Shown here: piece after piece, positions 1 through 7,137 of the stretch | Layout of the letters: every line of letters begins with the position of its first letter | How positions within the stretch are numbered: the stretch's first letter is position 1 | Source: Planctomycetota bacterium | GTDB taxonomy: Bacteria; Planctomycetota; Planctomycetia; Pirellulales; UBA7805 | Reading direction: 5' to 3' | Assembly (NCBI GenBank): GCA_030605285.1 | Contig: JAUWIQ010000054.1 | Location: 1-8,882 of the forward strand | DNA length: 8,882 nucleotides | Notes under the pieces: generated by a model | Databases searched by the model: none | Seen by the model: only the letters and a program-made list of their open reading frames with translations | What the model was told of the DNA's origin: nothing | Translations under genes and position numbers: made by a program

Positions 1-572
1 GCTTGCTCGTACTGGCCGTCGATCTTGAGCATGACACCCAATCCATTCCGTAGTCCCGCATCAGTCGGAGCAATTTGCACAGCTTCTTCATACAGTTGGA
101 GGGCCTCGGCCACATTGCCCAGCTCGCTGAGTGTTTCCGCAAGATTCTGGTACGGAGTCGCGATATCGGGGCAGAGGCGCAAGGCCTCCCGCAGATGTTT
201 AACGGCCAAATCCAATTGTCCGTGCTGTTTCAGGGCGATACCCAAACTGTTTTGTGCGTCGACATCTTGCGGTTCGAGATCCACAGCACGCTTGTAGCAT
301 TCGATTGCCATGCCGGGATCCGCAGCCGTCCAGTAAACGGAGCCTAGATTACGGTGCAACTGGGCCTGATCGGGATCAATCGCAATTGCCTCACCGATCG
401 AATTGGTTGCCTCCGAGAAATTCCCTTGTTGGCCCTGGATCCAGCCGAGCAGATTCCATGCTTCGCTGCTGCGAGGATTGGCTCGTAGGATGTGTCGACA
501 CGCTTCTTTTGCGGTTTCCAGGTTGCCAGCGTCAATATTGCGACGCACTTCCAAAAGTGCTTTGTTCGGCAT
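1..572 (-). CDS. TPR-repeat protein, N-terminal part (runs off the left edge)
   Basis: The reading frame is open from an ATG at 572-570 to the window edge, giving 190 complete codons with no stop, so the C-terminus is missing. It begins MPNKALLEVRRNIDAGN. Residues 2-33 look like a degenerate repeat, followed by regular 34-residue TPR units at about 36-69, 70-103, 104-137 and 138-171, and the start of another at 172. They show the usual W/L-G-Y/A-P pattern, for example EAWNLLGWIQGQQGNFSEA and the helix-capping pair DP or AP at each unit end. TPR arrays bind peptides or proteins; what the missing part carries (glycosyltransferase, sulfotransferase or nothing more) cannot be seen. No signal peptide or membrane segment is visible in this part. 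It lies 29 nt after the HTTM gene on the same strand, so co-transcription is likely. The ribosome site is weak (AGGT about 11 nt upstream). Confidence 0.88.
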   Translation of the reverse strand, partial: MPNKALLEVRRNIDAGNLETAKEACRHILRANPRSSEAWNLLGWIQGQQGNFSEATNSIGEAIAIDPDQAQLHRNLGSVYWTAADPGMAIECYKRAVDLEPQDVDAQNSLGIALKQHGQLDLAVKHLREALRLCPDIATPYQNLAETLSELGNVAEALQLYEEAVQIAPTDAGLRNGLGVMLKIDGQYEQ

Positions 573-601
573 CGTTATCAGGTCTACCTGAAGAGGGTTC
601 T

Positions 602-2152
602 TTACGGCATTGGTACTTGAAAATAGTTTACGCGGTCGTACCTCGGTTTATCGCGAAAGAGTAAGATGCGTTCAGGTTTCGGTACTTGAGGGTAGGGTAG
701 CGTCTGCTCCAGGACTAGATAGAGTTCGACCTTCTGAATCTTGTTTTGGCCACCGCGGGCCTGTCGCCAGGCACGCTTCAGATACTCTACATAGAACGGA
801 CGATGAACCGTGGCCGCCTCTTTGGGTTCTTTCAAAAAGAACATATAGGCCCCCCAGTGGCCGTTGGGGTATCTGGCGGAGAGCATCTGGGGCTTTTCCC
901 AACGGACGGCGTCTCCTCCCTGAAGCAAGTCGACCTGACTGCCGTCCTCCAGGGTTGCCACCGCGACGAACCAGCCGTCGATGATGGTTGGCTTGGGTGC
1001 AAAGAGATCAAACCGTTGTTCCAATCCGAGTGTGTAGCCCACGCTCTTCCAGCGTTGGTCAAAACAGGCGAATCGTCCCGGATACACGACCTGCAGACTA
1101 AAGATGAGTACGTATACCGCCAGGGCAGTGACCAGGATATTGATCCCCAGAGGGGTTCGAAATTTCGCTTGCGCTGGCGAGCCGCTGTCCGAGTGTGGCG
1201 GTGACGTTGATTTCGATCGCAAGGGAATCGCTTTTTCGAGCCGGTCCCACACGCTACCGGGCAGGAACACGGACCAGCCGACAAGGCAGATCCAAGGGAA
1301 TAGACCCAGCTCCATGCAGCACCCGATTCCGAGATGGAATCCGACGAACAACAGGATGACCAGGGTCCTAATTCTGGCGGTGTAGAAGGGTATGAAGAGC
1401 AATACCGGCCCCCACCATTCGAGCCACAAAGTAGCCGCAGTGAGCCAGCGCAAAAATTCGGGAAAGCCGAGTAGCCACTTTGCAAAACTAGTGGAGATCT
1501 GGTCAATATTCAATGCGTAGTACAGGGCCCAACGAGTTTCTGTCCATTGGACGTCGGTCTTGGTGGCCGCGCTTACCCAGTACATAAGACACACCTGCAA
1601 CATGATGGCAGCAGTGGCGGCGGAAAACACCGCTTGAGGCGGGCTGCTCGGTTGCGAAAATCGCCGATCCAAGGAGAAACGCATGCCCGTAGGCAGAAAG
1701 ATGCTCCAGAAAAGCAGCATCCGCAGGAGGTGGTCCCCGCCGTTGAGTACGAGCGGATGGCGCGTGTGCAGGGACACGAGCAGTGCCCAAGTGATGAGGG
1801 TGGCCCACCGCGTCTGATAGCCCGCGAGCATGGCGATTGCCGCCACACCGGCTACCACGAACAGAAACGCCTGCCACTGCCAGCTGCCGCTGGCCAGATG
1901 CAACGACCAATGAAAAGGGTGATAGGAGAGAATGTGCGGCGTTGCCCACGAGGGCAATACACCAAAGTCTGTGTAGTGCGCTTGCAAATCTCCGGCACGC
2001 TGGATGAGGTCAACCAGTACCAGCGTTGCAAGGCCGATCCGCAGTAGTCCCAGCGAGCGAGCATCGATACTCAGTAGTTCTCGAACCTTCGCAATCGCTT
2101 TGGCACTTCGTTGCGGTGCCGGCTCGTGGCGAACTATCGCAGTTTCTGACAT
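602..2152 (-). CDS. HTTM-domain integral membrane protein (vitamin K-dependent gamma-carboxylase-like fold)
   Basis: This 516-aa polytopic protein starts with a hydrophilic leader of about 35 residues. Hydrophobic segments follow near residues 37-55, 94-111, 116-132, 142-157, 175-195, 236-256, 262-280, 284-298 and 336-356, and then a soluble tail of about 155 residues (360-516). The opening SLGLLRIGLATLVLVDL, the loop LNGGDHLLRMLLFWSIFLP and the stretch ATKTDVQWTE at 196-205 match the HTTM family as I know it. This family is related to the membrane part of vitamin K-dependent gamma-glutamyl carboxylase. K198 in K-T-D-x-x-W sits where the carboxylase has its K-L-D-x-x-W motif; that correspondence is from memory. 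Bacterial HTTM proteins are mostly uncharacterised, so carboxylation should not be assumed. The charged S/P-rich linker at about 313-333 separates the bundle from the last membrane helix. The gene diverges from the E1 gene and leads into the TPR gene. The ATG at 2152 has no Shine-Dalgarno. Confidence 0.88.
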   Translation of the reverse strand: MSETAIVRHEPAPQRSAKAIAKVRELLSIDARSLGLLRIGLATLVLVDLIQRAGDLQAHYTDFGVLPSWATPHILSYHPFHWSLHLASGSWQWQAFLFVVAGVAAIAMLAGYQTRWATLITWALLVSLHTRHPLVLNGGDHLLRMLLFWSIFLPTGMRFSLDRRFSQPSSPPQAVFSAATAAIMLQVCLMYWVSAATKTDVQWTETRWALYYALNIDQISTSFAKWLLGFPEFLRWLTAATLWLEWWGPVLLFIPFYTARIRTLVILLFVGFHLGIGCCMELGLFPWICLVGWSVFLPGSVWDRLEKAIPLRSKSTSPPHSDSGSPAQAKFRTPLGINILVTALAVYVLIFSLQVVYPGRFACFDQRWKSVGYTLGLEQRFDLFAPKPTIIDGWFVAVATLEDGSQVDLLQGGDAVRWEKPQMLSARYPNGHWGAYMFFLKEPKEAATVHRPFYVEYLKRAWRQARGGQNKIQKVELYLVLEQTLPYPQVPKPERILLFRDKPRYDRVNYFQVPMP

Positions 2153-2279
2153 TTTGTTAATATACTAGAAGGAAATTGAAAACTACATGGCAAAACAATG
2201 AGGCATTCGTCAAGATCGAGATTGCCCAGCGCTGGCTGAAAACGTTTTAAAAAATCAGAGCCTGTTGTGAAACGAACTT
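2153..2279. promoter_or_regulatory. Divergent promoter region between HTTM and E1 genes
   Basis: These 127 nt separate two divergent starts, so both promoters should lie here. For the minus-strand HTTM gene a TATATT box lies at 2164-2159, only 6 nt before the ATG. If used, it would place the transcript start at or next to the start codon; no good -35 is seen. Neither start codon has a purine-rich ribosome site. The stretch is AT-rich near both genes, and no clear operator palindrome was found apart from AGCGCT at 2228-2233. Confidence 0.55.
2222..2251 (+). promoter_or_regulatory. Candidate promoter for the E1-ligase pair
   Basis: TTGCCC at 2222-2227 and TTTAAA at 2246-2251 are spaced by 18 nt. 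Each matches four of six consensus sigma70 positions. Transcription would start near 2258, leaving a leader of about 20 nt before the ATG at 2280. This is a weak pattern match only. Confidence 0.3.
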
Positions 2280-4418
2280 ATGAAATCGGAGGCGTCTAAG
2301 CAGGTGCATCTTGATAATGCGGCTTCTCAACAAGCCAACGCTGACGCAAGGGATGCCGAGCGAAGAGGGCGAGCCACCGAACCCGACTGGCTGGAGGTAG
2401 CACGTCTTGTCTTGCTGTCGCGACAGATCGATCGAGTGGAAGAAGAGCAACTCGCGCCGCAAGGCAGAACGAAGCTGCAGCTTTCAGCTGCGGGCCACGA
2501 ACTGGCTCAAGTTTTATTAGGTCTCAGTCTGGACCATCCCCAGGATGCGGCGAGCGTCTATTATCGTTCCCGTCCTCTTTTGCTCGCCAGCGGCTTGACG
2601 GCGGAGGAGGCCCTGGCGGCCAGCGTCGCTAAAAGTGGAAGTCCCAGCGAGGGTCGTGATGTGGGTGTGGTGTTCAACATGCCTCGTAGAAAACGGGCAA
2701 CGGTGCTCCCGAGTTCTGGAAATGTGGGGACGCAGTTTACCCCGGCAGCCGGCTGGGCGCAGTCGCTCTGTTATCGTCAAAGAATACTGGGCGAAGAATC
2801 GAGTGCAGGTGCCGTAGCGGTGGCGACTGGCGGAGATGGGAGTGTGGCAGCAAACGGATTCTGGGCCGCATTGAATATTGTCACCACGCTCAAGCTGCCG
2901 ATGTTTTTTTTCATTGAGGACAACGGGTATGCGATTTCGGTCCCCTCGGACTACCAGACCCCGAACGGTAATATTGCAACCAATCTCGCTGCCTACGGAA
3001 ATCTTGAAGTGGTCGAGGCCAGTGGCAGCGACCCGTTGGAAGCATGGCAGGCGATTTCAAGCTCTTTGGAGTACGTGCGCAGCGGGCAGGGACCGTGTCT
3101 GCTGAAAGTAAGTGTCCCGAGACTCGTCGGCCATGCCTTTAACGACAAGCAGCGATACAAAAGTGCGGCACAATTGCAGGCCGCCACGGCCAACGACCCG
3201 TTGGTCAAATTGAAGGAATTTTTGCAATCGACCAAACGCCTCTCCTCACAAGGATTCCGCGAGTTGGAACTCGATGTTGAGTGTGAAGTTCAAAAAGCAC
3301 TTGAGGCCATCGAAAAGGCGGCCCCGCCGCCACCGGAAGATGTCTTGAAACATTTGTTTTTTGAAACCGCTCCAGTGCAAGGCGGATTGCGCTCTCAGCA
3401 AGCACTCCCCCAACTCGGTCCTGAAATTCCACAGACTGGTGGCGAACCGGTCGACCTTCGCGCAGCGATCCAGCGAACGTTGGAGAGCGAAATGAGATGC
3501 AATCAGCGGATGATTGTATTTGGCGAAGATGTGGGTGCCTACGGTGGCATTCATGGAGTGACCCGCTCGCTACAGGAACGGTTAGGCAGCGAACGTGTTT
3601 TTGATACATCACTTTCGGAGGAGGGCATTATCGGGCGGGCAATCGGCATGGCGGTTTGCGGGTTGTTGCCCGTCCCGGAACTCCAATTCCGCAAGTATGC
3701 CGATGCCGCGCATGAACAAATGACCGATGTCGGAACTTTGCGCTGGCGGACGGCAGGCAAATTTGCGGCGCCCATGGTCGTGCGGATCCCGGTTGGCTAC
3801 GGCAAGAAACATGGCGATCCTTGGCACAGCGTGACCGGGGAGGCAATCTATGCACATATGCTCGGTTGGCGGATCGCCTTTCCCAGCAATGCAGAAGATG
3901 CGGCAGGGTTGCTGCGGACGGCGCTCCGTGGGGATGACCCGACGTTCTTTTTCGAACACCGTGCGCTCCTCGTCGATCCCCTTTCGCAGCGGGCATATCC
4001 GGGAGACGACTTCTGCCTGCCCTTTGGGAGTGCGGCGATTTGCGCCCAAGGCGACCAGCTAACGGTTATTACTTGGGGAGATATGGTTCACCGCTGCATC
4101 CAGGCCGCAGCCAGCTTTTCCGGAGCGGTCACAATTCTAGATCTGCGGACGATTGTGCCTTGGGATCGGCAGCGTGTGCTTGAGAGTGTACGGCAAACCG
4201 GCAGGGCGCTGGTGGTGCACGAAGATACGTCGACCGCCGGTTTTGCGGGCGAAATCATTGCCACGATTGCGAGTGAGACATTTGCTGAACTGAAGGCGCC
4301 GCCCGGGCGGTTGTGTACTCTCGACTGCCCGATTCCCTACGATGTCGGGCTGATGGCTCAGATTGTGCCCAGCGTGGATCAGATTCGGGCCAAAATCGAA
4401 AATCTCCTGGTGGATTGA
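2280..4418 (+). CDS. Fused alpha+beta E1 component of a 2-oxoacid dehydrogenase (branched-chain/pyruvate type)
   Basis: This 712-aa protein joins the two E1 subunits in one chain: an alpha-like half at about 35-320, a linker with a proline run at 349-352, and a beta-like half at about 390-712. Family E1 enzymes use thiamine diphosphate (TPP) and Mg to decarboxylate a 2-oxoacid and pass the acyl group to the lipoyl arm of an E2. By comparison with human BCKDH from memory, the Mg ligands D186 (GGDGS), N215 and Y217 (EDNGYAIS) are present, as are H285 (VGHAFND), the TPP-activating E447 (DTSLSEEGI) and H516 (DPWHSVTGEA). The alpha half departs from the usual signature at MPxH (here MPRR, 134-137) and in the loop after GDG (VAANG in place of ATSEG). 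The first 35 residues are hydrophilic and resemble nothing I know. The start is fixed by an in-frame TGA at 2268-2270 and the absence of another ATG until residue 134. There is no Shine-Dalgarno. No E2 or E3 gene is in view; the next gene is a PaaK-type ligase 55 nt downstream. The substrate is unknown. Confidence 0.9.
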   Translation: MKSEASKQVHLDNAASQQANADARDAERRGRATEPDWLEVARLVLLSRQIDRVEEEQLAPQGRTKLQLSAAGHELAQVLLGLSLDHPQDAASVYYRSRPLLLASGLTAEEALAASVAKSGSPSEGRDVGVVFNMPRRKRATVLPSSGNVGTQFTPAAGWAQSLCYRQRILGEESSAGAVAVATGGDGSVAANGFWAALNIVTTLKLPMFFFIEDNGYAISVPSDYQTPNGNIATNLAAYGNLEVVEASGSDPLEAWQAISSSLEYVRSGQGPCLLKVSVPRLVGHAFNDKQRYKSAAQLQAATANDPLVKLKEFLQSTKRLSSQGFRELELDVECEVQKALEAIEKAAPPPPEDVLKHLFFETAPVQGGLRSQQALPQLGPEIPQTGGEPVDLRAAIQRTLESEMRCNQRMIVFGEDVGAYGGIHGVTRSLQERLGSERVFDTSLSEEGIIGRAIGMAVCGLLPVPELQFRKYADAAHEQMTDVGTLRWRTAGKFAAPMVVRIPVGYGKKHGDPWHSVTGEAIYAHMLGWRIAFPSNAEDAAGLLRTALRGDDPTFFFEHRALLVDPLSQRAYPGDDFCLPFGSAAICAQGDQLTVITWGDMVHRCIQAAASFSGAVTILDLRTIVPWDRQRVLESVRQTGRALVVHEDTSTAGFAGEIIATIASETFAELKAPPGRLCTLDCPIPYDVGLMAQIVPSVDQIRAKIENLLVD

Positions 4419-4422
4419 GTTG

Positions 4423-4442
4423 TCGGCAGCTGGTGGTGCCGA
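4423..4442 (+). other. Small hairpin between E1 and ligase genes
   Basis: TCGGCA (4423-4428) and TGCCGA (4437-4442) are perfect inverted arms around an 8-nt loop, starting just after the E1 stop codon. No T-run follows, so it is not a classic intrinsic terminator. It could stabilise or process the transcript between the two genes, or be chance. Confidence 0.35.
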
Positions 4443-4473
4443 TTGATGCAAGAATGGACAGGGAATAAGAAAA

Positions 4474-5784
4474 ATGGACCCCTCTCCCGTGCCCTTGGAT
4501 TCAGAGCTTATCGGAGAAGTCGATTACGTTTCACGCGCGCAATTGACTGAACTGCAGGTGAGCCGTTTGCAGCGGGCCCTGCAGCGGGCCTACGACCAGG
4601 TTGCATGGGCGCGGACGCGAATGACCGCTGCGGGCCTGCTGCCGCAGCACATTACCGGCCTCGCCGATTTGGCGCGTCTGCCCTTCACGCTAAAACAGGA
4701 CCTGCGCGAGACCTCTCCCTACGGATTGCTGGCCTGTCCCTTGGCCGAGGTTCGCCGGATCCACGCATCGAGCGGTACGACCGGCAAACCGATCGTGGTG
4801 GCGTACACGAAGCGCGATCTGGAAGTCTGGACGTCGGCCGTGGTCCGCTCCTTGAAAGCCTATGGTGTCCATGACCAGGATGTGATTCAAAATTCCTATG
4901 GTTACGGCCTGTTTACGGGCGGATTGGGACTGCACTACGGTGGCGAAGCGTTGGGTGCAACGGTGGTGCCTACCTCGGGCGGTAATACGGATCGCCAGCT
5001 TGCCGTGTTGAAGGATTTTGGCATCACGGTTATCTGTTGTACGCCGAGCTACTTCCTGCATCTGCTTGATCGGGCCGACAAGCTGGGCGTCGATCTGCGA
5101 AAGACCTCATTACGTACTGGGGTTTTTGGCGCTGAGCCCTGGACGGAGGCGATGCGTGAGCGAATCGAACAGGCGGCCGGTATCAAGGCGTTCGACATTT
5201 ACGGCCTCTCAGAAATTGTCGGTCCGGGTGTCGCCGCCGAGTGTGAGCAGCAGGACGGCCTGCATCTGTTTGAAGATCACTTCTTTCCCGAGATCATCGA
5301 TCCGGAGACTGGCGATGTATTGCCCAGCGGCGAAGAAGGCGAACTGGTGCTGACCACGCTCAGCAAAGAAGCGATGCCTTTGATCCGATACCGTACGGGC
5401 GATATCACCACGATGATGTCGGAGGCTTGTCCCTGTGGCCGTGTGCTCCGACGGATTCGCAGAATCAGCCGGCGGACCGATGACATGGTGATCATTCGTG
5501 GGGTCAACGTCTATCCGTCACAAATTGAGTCGGCACTCTTAGCGGTCGATGGCACGTTGCCCCACTATCAGATCGAGTTGACCCGCAAAGACGATCTGGA
5601 TCAGTTGGCGGTGGAGGTCGAGATAAGCGGCGATTGCAGCGGATCGGATACGGACCCGCTACGAACCCTCATATGCAGCGAACTGAAGCGCGTGGTGGGA
5701 CTCCGCGTGGAGGTCCGTTTGTTAGCGTCCCAGACGCTACCGCGGAGCGAGGGCAAGGCCCAACGCGTGGTGGACCGGCGGTAG
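4474..5784 (+). CDS. PaaK-type phenylacetate-CoA ligase family protein (AMP-forming)
   Basis: At 436 aa it has the normal length for phenylacetate-CoA ligases. These enzymes activate an aryl or acyl carboxylate with ATP to the acyl-adenylate and then the CoA thioester in the cytoplasm. Visible motifs in order are the P-loop ASSGTTGKP (98-106), SYGYGLFTGGLG (141-152), VFGAEPWTEAMR (217-228), the adenine-binding IYGLSEIVGPGV (242-253), EDHFFPEIIDPETG (267-280), RYRTGD (305-310), the hinge region RRTDDMVIIRGVNVYP (333-348) and the C-terminal catalytic Lys K428 in SEGKAQRV. All expected residues are present, so it should be active. Phenylacetate is only one possibility: relatives activate benzoate-like or other acids, and no other paa catabolic gene is nearby. 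It follows the E1 gene at 55 nt on the same strand, with its own good ribosome site AGGGA at 4460-4464, 9 nt before the ATG. The pair probably forms an operon that converges on fabB. Confidence 0.9.
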   Translation: MDPSPVPLDSELIGEVDYVSRAQLTELQVSRLQRALQRAYDQVAWARTRMTAAGLLPQHITGLADLARLPFTLKQDLRETSPYGLLACPLAEVRRIHASSGTTGKPIVVAYTKRDLEVWTSAVVRSLKAYGVHDQDVIQNSYGYGLFTGGLGLHYGGEALGATVVPTSGGNTDRQLAVLKDFGITVICCTPSYFLHLLDRADKLGVDLRKTSLRTGVFGAEPWTEAMRERIEQAAGIKAFDIYGLSEIVGPGVAAECEQQDGLHLFEDHFFPEIIDPETGDVLPSGEEGELVLTTLSKEAMPLIRYRTGDITTMMSEACPCGRVLRRIRRISRRTDDMVIIRGVNVYPSQIESALLAVDGTLPHYQIELTRKDDLDQLAVEVEISGDCSGSDTDPLRTLICSELKRVVGLRVEVRLLASQTLPRSEGKAQRVVDRR

Positions 5785-5853
5785 GCTTAGAGAGCCAGCC
5801 TGAATTCTGCTCAATGGTGGATACCCAAAGGGACAGCTCAGCGAGACGCCATG

Positions 5854-5880
5854 CCCAAGTCTCTAGAGATTCTCCTTGGG
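5854..5880. terminator. Imperfect palindrome at the convergent gene ends
   Basis: CCCAAG (5854-5859) and CTTGGG (5875-5880) are inverted arms, and between them TCTCTAGAGA (5860-5869) is itself a palindrome. The structure covers the fabB stop codon (5863-5865) and lies 70 nt after the ligase stop. It could act on both strands, but no T-run follows on either side, so intrinsic termination is doubtful. The rest of the 78-nt convergent gap (5785-5862) shows only a minor GGCT/AGCC stem at 5784-5796. Confidence 0.3.
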
Positions 5881-7101
5881 ATGGGAGAACACCAGGCTGC
5901 AGTTGGTGCCGCCAAATCCAAAGGAATTACTCAGGGCCCATCCTATTTCTGCTGGTTGCGTTTCCCGTACTACAGGCAGGTCGCCCACGATCGGCTCGGG
6001 ATCTTCCAGATTAATATTGGGCGCCAAAAAACCAGCTTGCATCATCAGGATGCAAAAAATTGCTTCTTGCGCGCCCGCGGCTCCCAATCCATGACCGGTC
6101 ATCGATTTCGTAGAAGAAAACGCCGGCAGCTTGGAACCGAAGACGCTCACAATGGCCTGGATTTCTTTAAGATCTCCCACCGGCGTCGATGTTCCATGCA
6201 GGTTGATGTATTGGACCTGCTCCTGGGAGATCCCCGCATCCTCCAGCGATAGCCGCATAGCGGTTTCAGCGCCTATTTGATTCGGAACCACCATATCCTC
6301 TCCGTCGCAGGATGCTCCGGCTCCTTCGAGGATCGCCAAAATGTTTGCACCCCGACTTTGGGCGATTTCCAGATTTTCCAGAACCAAAATACTGGCACCG
6401 CCCGAATAGACAAATCCGTCTCGTCCACGATCCAACGGCCTGGATGCCCGTTGGGGTTGATCGTTGTAATCAGTCGACAGTGCATTCATGCCATCGAATG
6501 ACGACACGCAAAATACGTTGATATCCTCAGCCCCACCCGCAAAAACTCGATCTTGGCGGCCAGAACGAATCAAATCGAGCCCGTGCATGATGGTATGCGC
6601 GGAGGTTGAACAGGCGGATGTCATCGAGTAGGAATGGCCGTGAATCCGAAACATACTTCCCAAGTTTGCAGTGACCGACGATCCCATGATGCGTGGAACA
6701 AAATAGGCACCAACCTTTGCGCCCCCGCGCTTTCTCATTCGGTCCCCGAGGGCAACTGCATCCGGTACGCTGGCACCCCCGGTTCCCATCACCACACCGG
6801 TTCGTGGATCTTCTACCTCAGCTTGCGAAAGTCCCGCGTGCTCGATTGCATCTTTCATGGCGACTGCAGCCAGCAGGGCGGCATCACATAAAAACCGGCT
6901 TTCCTTGCGATCAAAGTGGGTGCGCAACGGCTCGATGTCGACATTGCCTGCCACACGAGATCGTATTTTGTCGTCTGCCCATTCGGGGCGACCGATAAGC
7001 CCGGATTTGCCTGCTCGCAGGGCGGCAGCATTCTCGTCGGCGCCTCTTCCCAGGGCGCTGATCAGGCCAAAACCGGTGACCGCAACTCTTGCTCGGCTCA
7101 T
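5863..7101 (-). CDS. fabB: 3-oxoacyl-ACP synthase I (FabB-type ketoacyl synthase)
   Basis: This 412-aa condensing enzyme should elongate acyl-ACP with malonyl-ACP in type II fatty acid (or related acyl) synthesis. The catalytic set is complete: C164 in SACSTSAHT, H302 in HGTSTPVGD, K332 and H337 in KSMTGHGLGAAG, and the C-terminal GFGGTN loop (395-400). Several stretches follow E. coli FabB rather than FabF as I recall them: ALSTDYND (208-215), RDGFVYSGG (227-235), CDGEDMVVP (265-273) and GAQEAI (343-348). Length is close to the 406 aa of E. coli FabB. The start ATG at 7101 gives the expected N-terminus SRARVAVTGFGLISALG. The ribosome site is poor (CGGA about 8 nt upstream). It lies 36 nt after the thioesterase stop on the same strand, so the two are likely one transcript. 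No FabA, FabZ, ACP or ketoreductase gene is in view. A role in a specialised acyl pathway rather than housekeeping synthesis is possible but unproven. Confidence 0.92.
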   Translation of the reverse strand: MSRARVAVTGFGLISALGRGADENAAALRAGKSGLIGRPEWADDKIRSRVAGNVDIEPLRTHFDRKESRFLCDAALLAAVAMKDAIEHAGLSQAEVEDPRTGVVMGTGGASVPDAVALGDRMRKRGGAKVGAYFVPRIMGSSVTANLGSMFRIHGHSYSMTSACSTSAHTIMHGLDLIRSGRQDRVFAGGAEDINVFCVSSFDGMNALSTDYNDQPQRASRPLDRGRDGFVYSGGASILVLENLEIAQSRGANILAILEGAGASCDGEDMVVPNQIGAETAMRLSLEDAGISQEQVQYINLHGTSTPVGDLKEIQAIVSVFGSKLPAFSSTKSMTGHGLGAAGAQEAIFCILMMQAGFLAPNINLEDPEPIVGDLPVVRETQPAEIGWALSNSFGFGGTNCSLVFSHPKENL

Positions 7102-7137
7102 CCTTGTGTCCGTCGCTAGGGCGAATGGGTTCAGATC

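Noticed and set aside
254..664. Plus-strand 136-aa open frame
   Set aside because: It is antisense to the TPR frame, which has clear repeat structure, and it runs past the TPR start into the HTTM end.
746..1204. Plus-strand open frames within the HTTM gene, including 1547-2047
   Set aside because: They are opposite a frame with clear family motifs and membrane segments, and their translations are low in structure.
602..2152. Calling the HTTM protein a gamma-glutamyl carboxylase
   Set aside because: Only the fold family and one short motif support this; no substrate protein with a Gla-like propeptide is seen.
3609..4049. Minus-strand 146-aa frame, and others antisense to the E1 beta half
   Set aside because: They are shadows of a strongly conserved coding region, rich in R, P and C, with no recognisable motif.
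4474..5784. Reading the ligase as part of phenylacetate catabolism
   Set aside because: No paaABCDE, paaG, paaZ or paaJ-like gene is in the window, so only the family name is supported.
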